Assembly (NCBI GenBank): GCA_028095005.1
Contig: CM051462.1
Coordinates: 83,215,846 to 83,279,845, forward strand
Reading direction: 5' to 3'
Length of the DNA stretch: 64,000 bases
From: Rhynchospora pubera
Lineage: Eukaryota; Streptophyta; Magnoliopsida; Poales; Cyperaceae
Below the pieces are notes generated by a model. That model made no database searches. It had not been told where the DNA came from and saw nothing but the letters and a program-made list of their open reading frames with translations. Positions 57,600-64,000 of the stretch are shown piece by piece (positions within the stretch are counted from its first letter, which is position 1; each line of letters begins with the position of its first letter). Both the position numbers and the translations under genes were made by a program.

Positions 57600-59193
57600 C
57601 CTCAGCCTTTTATTTCGTCTATTTTTCCTCCTCTAGAAGCGTCCATACATGGTATGCAATGCAACGGCTCAATACAATTCGGGTCGCTGAGATTGTTAGA
57701 CATCATTCAATCCAAAATAACTTTTGACAATTTAATTATATATTTTTTATTTAAATTTAAACTTGAGTCATATATTTTAAACTCAATGGTCAATTACAAA
57801 ACTAATTTGGCTTTCATGATATAAAGAGTTTATATATGTATTTGAAAATTTGATCGAATTCAGAAATTTAATTTGAGAACTTTTTTTTTAAAGCAGTTAT
57901 TTTAAATAATGTTTTCAAGGATTATAAAATTTTCAAATTAATTTATCCAAAAGTTATTCAACAAGGAAAAGAAAGAAATATGCATAAGCTACTATGATTA
58001 AAATAACATATAAATGTTATATTATATTAATACAACATTTACATAGATATAGTAACACGACCACAACACGTGTAACCTAGTTTTTTAATATTTCTCAAGA
58101 ACTCATCACTCATGGAAATTTTATTAAACTTTCAAATTAACTCTAATCTTTTGACCCATAACTCATTATAGAGCATCCCACAACTATACTTTATTATTAA
58201 AGTTACTTAACTAAATGAAGAAGCTGGCGATTCATATTTTGCCGTGAAGGCAAACTTTTGTCTTTGTTACTCTTTATTCTTGGAACTTTTGGTTTTTGAA
58301 CTGTTGGGTCAAAAGGTGTAACTTTTAAATCAGACAAATTAAGGAGCTCTGTTGTTGATTTCTAAAAATAGTAGGTCAATGAATTTCTTTTTTGTTTCCT
58401 GAACCGCAGTATACTCATGTAGCTTATGTATTGATGAATTAAGTGTTAACGAATGAGTAGAAAGACATTGGTAATCCAGTTACCAATCTTATTATTATGG
58501 TTCACATAACTTACTAAGGAAATGTGATTTCTTGTGCAGTTGTATTTTTCCATTTTTAACATGCATAGCATAGGTACTAATTGAGATATTATCATTCTTC
58601 CAATTAACATTGATTGAACCTACTATAATGCGTTACTTTTCTTTGACTGAATCGATTTATATTTTGCTCTAAAAGGTAATTTTTTGGGAGTGTTGACGCT
58701 ACAGCTGTCACACATATAAGAGTGATTTAGCATCCCTCATGCATGTGATCTTTAATCAATATGATTTTCTGTGGGTTTCATAAAATTAAACCGCACATTA
58801 AATTGAACCTGCACACTTAATTTATGGGTGTGGGCTGTTGTTTTCAATCACAGATGTCATAATTGTGAATGGGATATAATTTTTATTTATGAAAAAGATA
58901 TTCACATACATGCCTTCGCTTGCAAAAGAGACAATGAAAATGTATTATATAGTAGGTAAAAAAATATATAAATATAAATACTATATAGAGGCTTCAAAAA
59001 TTCTGAAATTTATAGCATATATAGGATTCCAGACGTACATCAGTACATGCCAAGTTTAGGCTTAGAATAGCAAGATCCAAAGTTTGTGTACTCTTAACTT
59101 TTTTTTTAAAAAAAAATGATAGTAGTAGTTAAAGTAGTGGGTCTGAACGTAAAAGTTAATTTTGTGTTAGAGTTTTCGATTCCTAGAACGTTG
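57600..59193. repeat. Segmental duplication, block B (first part)
   Basis: It matches 45,960-50,316 minus the inserted elements; shared text includes AAATTTAAACTTGAGTCAT, TATTTTGCTCTAAAAGGTA and GATTCCTAGAACGTT. Non-coding. Confidence 0.75.
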
Positions 59194-59404
59194 TTAAATG
59201 TTGATCAGCCTCTCTGATTAAAGTTAATTACGCCAAATTCCTAAATATTCAAAGTACATCATTAGAAAACTAATATAAAAATGTTATAACTTTTTTTTAG
59301 TTCAAGCTTCAACCGTATGAAGCAACGGGCCTAAAAAAGCCCATTACTTCTCTTTTTAGAAACAAAATTCTCACTTCTCACACCCGCCCGATAAAGAGTT
59401 TTCT

Positions 59405-60084
59405 TTTTTTGATCTGAAAGCTCCCCAAGAAGGAGAACCAAATTCATTATCATTAAGAGTTTTCAAACAACATCCAATAACATCAAGATGAAGGCTCTTT
59501 AAGAGAAACCTTCAGATCTAACAAAATTAGCTTCTTACATCCACAAAAAACCAGCAGCGTCCTTTAAGAGGAGTACTGATCTACCAAGTTTTCAGACTAT
59601 ACAACAAACATCAGAATAATCTTCCTGGCACCCATAACAAGGAGAGAACAGAAGCAGTTAAGTAGAGGAGGTGTTGTCTGAGCTATTGCTCTTCTTCGCT
59701 GCCTCATGCTTTTTTGCCAGGTCTAGAAAGATTCTTTCCATATCTGTTGACACTCCAGTCCAGTTAGTACACAAACTTAGTATGTTGTTGTAAAGAGTAT
59801 AAAAGGAAACAGTATCTTTGCTACCAAATATAATGTTATTTCTCTCATTCCAAACTACCCAGCACCAGGCAGCTAGTAAGGATTTTACAAAACTTCCGTT
59901 ATTTGAATTCAAGTTGTTTATATTTGCCCACAAGGAATCAATGCTGATACAATCTAAGCAGATATTCTTATGGTTAAAGTGATTAAATCCTGACCAGAAG
60001 CCTTTGGCTACTGTGCATTTTAAGAAAAGATGCTCAACTGTTTTACAGCTGTTGTAGAAAACAAATTTTTTTAGTCCCTGCCAA
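59405..60084 (-). mobile_element. 5'-truncated L1-type LINE fragment
   Basis: On the minus strand the insert encodes the end of a plant LINE reverse-transcriptase ORF: the zinc-knuckle-like CKTVEHLFLKC, then GFWSGF and the terminal WCWVVWNERNNIIFG region. It finishes in a short A-tail (T-run at 59,405-59,410). A perfect 17-bp duplication CCGATAAAGAGTTTTCT flanks it (59,388-59,404 and 60,085-60,101). Only the last ~680 bp were inserted, the usual 5' truncation of target-primed reverse transcription. Confidence 0.92.
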
Positions 60085-60189
60085 CCGATAAAGAGTTTTC
60101 TGATAAAGAAATATACATGTTTTTGTGTTTTACTAAAATAGTGGATTACTGATTATATATGCATACAAAAATGAACACAAAATTATAGT

Positions 60190-61090
60190 ACCAGGATTAT
60201 CACTAAAATCACTTTTCAACAAAATAAGATGAAATGATGTTCATACTAGCTAAAAAACATGCCTCTCTTTCATTATTACCATGTATCTAATATTGTGATA
60301 TTTTTTTTTTGTACTCTTTTTTTATGAATAGGTTAAGTACTACCTGCAACGGAGCTAGTCATGTTATTATGTACTTAAAACAAAAGTTAGGAGTTAATTT
60401 TTATGAGTGACTGTAAAAGACGCTAGGAATATTTAGGACTACTTATCAATTAATATAGCTAGTTATATATGGATCATAAATTTGGTGAAGTGTTAGTATT
60501 ATCTTACATTTTATCTTAATGTGGGTCCCAACAGTAGCTTTTAGCCCATGTTGGCTGATGTCTAATTTTTCTTTCAATATATATTAAATTATTTAAATTA
60601 ATTGGAGGCTGCGACTCTCTTTCCAATTATCACGATCCAACATTCCAACGAGGCAACGACACGAAACTCCTAGTCAAACCAATTTTGGATCAGGGTGGAA
60701 AATAAATAGCAATCCCTAAGCCGTTTGTTTATTTCGTATCGTCTCAATAAACTCTCTAAATTAATATTGGAATTTTGACTTTATTTTCATACATATAAAT
60801 CCACATGTGGGGAAAAATTCTACATTTATGATCAATTGTTGTCAGAACAAAATCGAAATGGTGCAATTATTTGCACGCTTGTATATGTATCATGTCCAAT
60901 CACTTACTTTTGTATCATATGATCTAGAGTCTTCGTAACATAAGGGAGATTTTTGTACTTCGGTAAAACAAAATCTTAATTAGTATTTGAAAATTAAATA
61001 TAAGAAGTATTAAATTTTGCAATTGTAGACTCCAATTTTTTAATCGTAAAAAAAAAGATAAACCTCTGGAAACACTTTTTTTAGTTGACT
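60190..61090. repeat. Segmental duplication, block B (second part)
   Basis: Partner of 55,151-56,100. Confidence 0.7.
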
Positions 61091-61103
61091 CCATTTTTAG
61101 TAA

Positions 61104-61210
61104 CAGCTAATATCCCTTTTTCCTCTTTTCCTGTATAAATCTGAAAATGGAGTCACAGCTAATATCCCTTTTTCCTCTTTTCCTGTATAAATCTGAAAAT
61201 GGAGTCACCG
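61104..61210. repeat. 52-bp tandem duplication
   Basis: The block CAGCTAATATCCCTTTTTCC through TCTGAAAATGGAGTCA occurs twice back to back (starts 61,104 and 61,156), followed by a partial third. Confidence 0.95.
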
Positions 61211-61564
61211 CTAATATCCTACTCAGTGTTAAAAAAAGTAAAATGGAATTTTAACTAAATAAATTAAGAAAAACACCAAAATATTATCGTACAAACTAGC
61301 TAGTTTAACCAAAGCCATCATTCAAATTCCTATTTTTATAATATAAATAATATATGAGAGTTGATTGAGACAAACATGATTGACAATACACCCTTCAAAT
61401 ATGATTAAATGTCAATTTTTTATTCTATAACAGCCGTTTCGCGACCACATATATCAGTTCAAACCGGACATGATCGGTCCATCTTCATGCTTTTCATATA
61501 TCTCTCTCTCAAAGAAACACCCCCAAAACTTGGCCCAGTACCCCCAATTAAATACCATTCCTGC
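61211..61564. other. AT-rich stretch, no gene seen
   Basis: Nothing recognisable. Confidence 0.5.
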
Positions 61565-62021
61565 TATACTTGGTAGTCGCAGGTGTGGTATGTTTTTTAG
61601 GAAGACAATAATTTAGCACCAAAAACCATTATAGATTTCTAATATATATTTAATTCTTAAATTAAATAATGAATGGTATGATTATTAGTTTTTAAGATAT
61701 TTAAAAAAAAATATTTTTTAATTATAGAAATAGCAGTCAAGGGTTTTAATTTAAAATATAGATTTTTGTTTATATAGGTACGATGACCCTTAAGAAAAGT
61801 ACTAGTTTTAAAAGATTAAGAAAAATACACCATAAAAAAAATGTGGGTCAATTTGATTTCATAAATTAAAGTCAATACATATATACGTAAAAAGTAGACA
61901 TCAATATTATTTCTATTGACTAACATAAGAGAAACAATCAGCCTTATATGAACATCCTGAAGTATTTCAATTAAACAAAAAATTGTCCTGATCAATTTAC
62001 TGATTTGCCTAATAAACCAAA
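61565..62021. repeat. Segmental duplication of the membrane-gene leader intron
   Basis: It matches 52,620-53,007 almost base by base at first (GGTAGTCGCAGGTGTGGTAT) and ends CCTAATAAACCAAA, where the LTR element inserted. The coding region of the membrane gene is not present beside this copy. Confidence 0.9.
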
Positions 62022-64000
62022 TGTGACACCCGAAATTTTTACTGTTTCTGAAATTATTTTTAATATAAAACTTGAGTGCACTTGGTTGGCTTTATTTGAA
62101 TAATTTCTAAGCTGGAAATTAAATCTTTATACTTACTGGTATTCTTAAAATAAGAATATGAAAAATTCTAAATTTTTAATTGGCATTATAAAGAGATTAG
62201 CTATTTTTTTCTTTTGTTGCATAATTGTTTTTATGCCTAGAATATTGATTTTTGGGATTTATTAGGAATTTCTGAATTTTGTAAAAAAAAAAAATAAAAA
62301 AAAAATAATCGGAAGTTAAATTGGGGAGCCGACCCCTTTATTTTTGTTTGTTTGTTTCTCTCTGTCTTTCCCCTTCGGCTCCAACAGAGAGGCATACGCC
62401 TCTCTTTCTCCAAACCGAAACCCCTCCCCACAAATCCAATCTCCACCTCTTCTCCATCGTTTCACCGGATCAAAGTACCTTCGCGTTCGTCTCACCACCC
62501 TCTCTTATTATCTACCTTTGGATCGTCAATTGGAGGCCTCTCCTCGTCGTATTTTTCGATGGAAGTTTTTCGGAAATCAAATCCGGGAAGGTCTCTTCCG
62601 ATTTTTCTTGCAAACTTCTAACTCGTTACACTTACTGAGTAAGTAAATTTGTTGATTGTATTAGATTTCTACCCTTTTGTTACTCAAATTAATTTCAAAG
62701 GGCCAAATCGAATAAAGTCATTTGCAGTTTTTCTGTTACCGCTGTGACATTGCATCAGTGTTTAAGTAACTGTTGTTATTCTGTTTCGAATTTGGATGTG
62801 AGAATAGTTTTGTTTGAAACTAGACTTCAAGATGAAAATTTTGGTATCTAAAGTGAATTTTTCTGAGATTGGTTGGTATTTTTACAAGATTTTTGAAACT
62901 AGGGCCTCTTTTGAAAATCAGTTTCTGGAACAGACAGACCCCAGTGTGGTTTTTCATTTTTCATTTATTCTCTGTTTGCATTTAGGACTTGAAACTTTTA
63001 GGTATGAAACTAGACATCTAGAGGCAGCTTCTGTAAATTTTACAAAATTTTTAGAGATTTATTTGAAGGGTTTCAAGGCAGGAACTTTCAGACGTACTTA
63101 CTGGCACAATTTGCTGGAACAGATTTTCTGAAACCTGATTCTGTCTGATTTCGAAAATTCACTATAATTAATCTGTATGTCCAAACATCATGAAATTTTT
63201 ACAGTAGATGAGTCCTATCATGTTTCATTCACAGTTAAATTTTCATTTGATTCCGTTCATCCGTTCTAGAAATAAAAAGGATTTTGTAAACTGTCGAAAA
63301 TGCCCTTCACGGGTTGTGCCAGAAAATTGTCCAGCACTATTGTTTTACCGTTGTGTATTGATTTCTAGAGTTGTTAACCACTGTTTAGTGTTTCAAATCA
63401 TCTACTAGTACAACTAATAAGGTGTACTATAATTGTATGAGGTAATCAAAGGAACAAATCAAATCCGTCACTTTATCTACGAATTCGTTGAATGTGAATT
63501 GTTATTGTTTGCTTGCTTAAATAAGGACTTAGCCTAGTATTGTTAATGTAGAGTCTGGGCAGGTTTCGAGCCGGATATGGCTGGTACAACTGAGGGTCTG
63601 TATGATTATTGTTGGCTAGCTGATGTTATTGTGATATCAGGTACGGATTTCACTTGAGTTTTAATTATATGTGACATATGTTTTGATTGTTGTTATTGTT
63701 ATTATTATTATTATCATTGTCATTATGCATTCTGAATTCATAATTGGAATGTTGTTCATGAGATCATTTTGTGAAATTGTATATTGATGCATGATTGGAA
63801 AGTGACATATTGAATGGTATCCGATTGAAATGTTGGAAAGTGACATATTGAATGGAATCCGATTGAAATGTGAATTGATTGAGGTAAGTACAGCTTGTGT
63901 GGTTGAGATAGACACTCGTAATGTTTGGAGGTGGAGTCATGACCCATCCTACCAAGCACCGTGTAATAAGCGCTTATGTACCGGGACTCAGTAGGTCTAG
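62022..64000 (+). mobile_element. Young large-LTR retrotransposon, copy C (truncated by window end)
   Basis: It begins TGTGACACCCGAAA at 62,022 after CCAAA, a likely target duplication. It is near-identical to the reverse complement of the copy A LTRs over the whole visible 1979 bp, including all their short frames in the opposite orientation. In element sense this is the start of the 5' LTR on the + strand. The rest lies outside the window. Confidence 0.93.

Overview
This is plant nuclear DNA. It is AT-rich and intron-bearing, and it is built mostly of plant transposable elements: CACTA (En/Spm), LTR retrotransposons primed by initiator-Met tRNA, MULE and hAT MITEs, and an L1-type LINE fragment. 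Nothing prokaryotic or organellar is present. I cannot name the species. A flowering plant is certain enough; a eudicot is a guess from the base composition.

Layout. 1-7,200: fragment of a large-LTR element with an expanded 46-bp repeat, a pair of ~600-bp inverted arms (890-1490 and 6612-7205), a foldback element, GTTTGGAT-type MITE relics and a ~2-kb long-TIR (MULE-like) element at 4129-6137. 7,946-18,769: a multi-pass membrane-protein gene on the minus strand, broken by two LTR retrotransposons. One (8204-10284) has only 140 bp between its LTRs; the other (11021-18361) has 2904-bp LTRs that look almost identical. 19,865-30,188: a non-autonomous CACTA element that itself holds a second large-LTR element (21642-28705). 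32,337-32,840: a broken GRF-zinc-finger gene with a C-terminal membrane anchor. 33,786-45,941: a complete 12-kb CACTA element with perfect CACTA ends and an AAA target duplication. It carries a broken TNP2-type transposase gene and a second gene (TNP1-type domain plus Ulp1/C48 protease) whose protease half looks intact. 45,942-62,021: two diverged blocks of one segmental duplication, decorated with a hAT MITE, a MULE MITE, a foldback element, a SINE-like unit and a 5'-truncated LINE. It includes the one gene here that reads as intact, a 191-residue membrane protein at 51,831-52,495 with a 5' UTR intron and a TATA box. 62,022-64,000: start of another young large-LTR element cut by the window edge.

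How things work together. Target-site duplications resolve most insertions (CTTGG, GTATA, GCATT, TCA, AAA, CTTTCGTT, TAGATACGC, a 17-bp LINE duplication), so nesting order can be read directly. The large-LTR elements encode nothing but keep a primer-binding site and polypurine tract, so they must be moved by proteins made elsewhere. The two CACTA elements share one plan: palindromic subterminal repeats at both ends and a third internal array placed just upstream of a gene's CT/GA-rich leader.

The most unusual signals are the three palindromic MYB-site-like arrays of the 12-kb CACTA, a stacked hairpin cluster just upstream of its transposase, transposase introns filled with one minisatellite, the swapped middle segment of the large LTRs, and the 140-bp-body retrotransposon.
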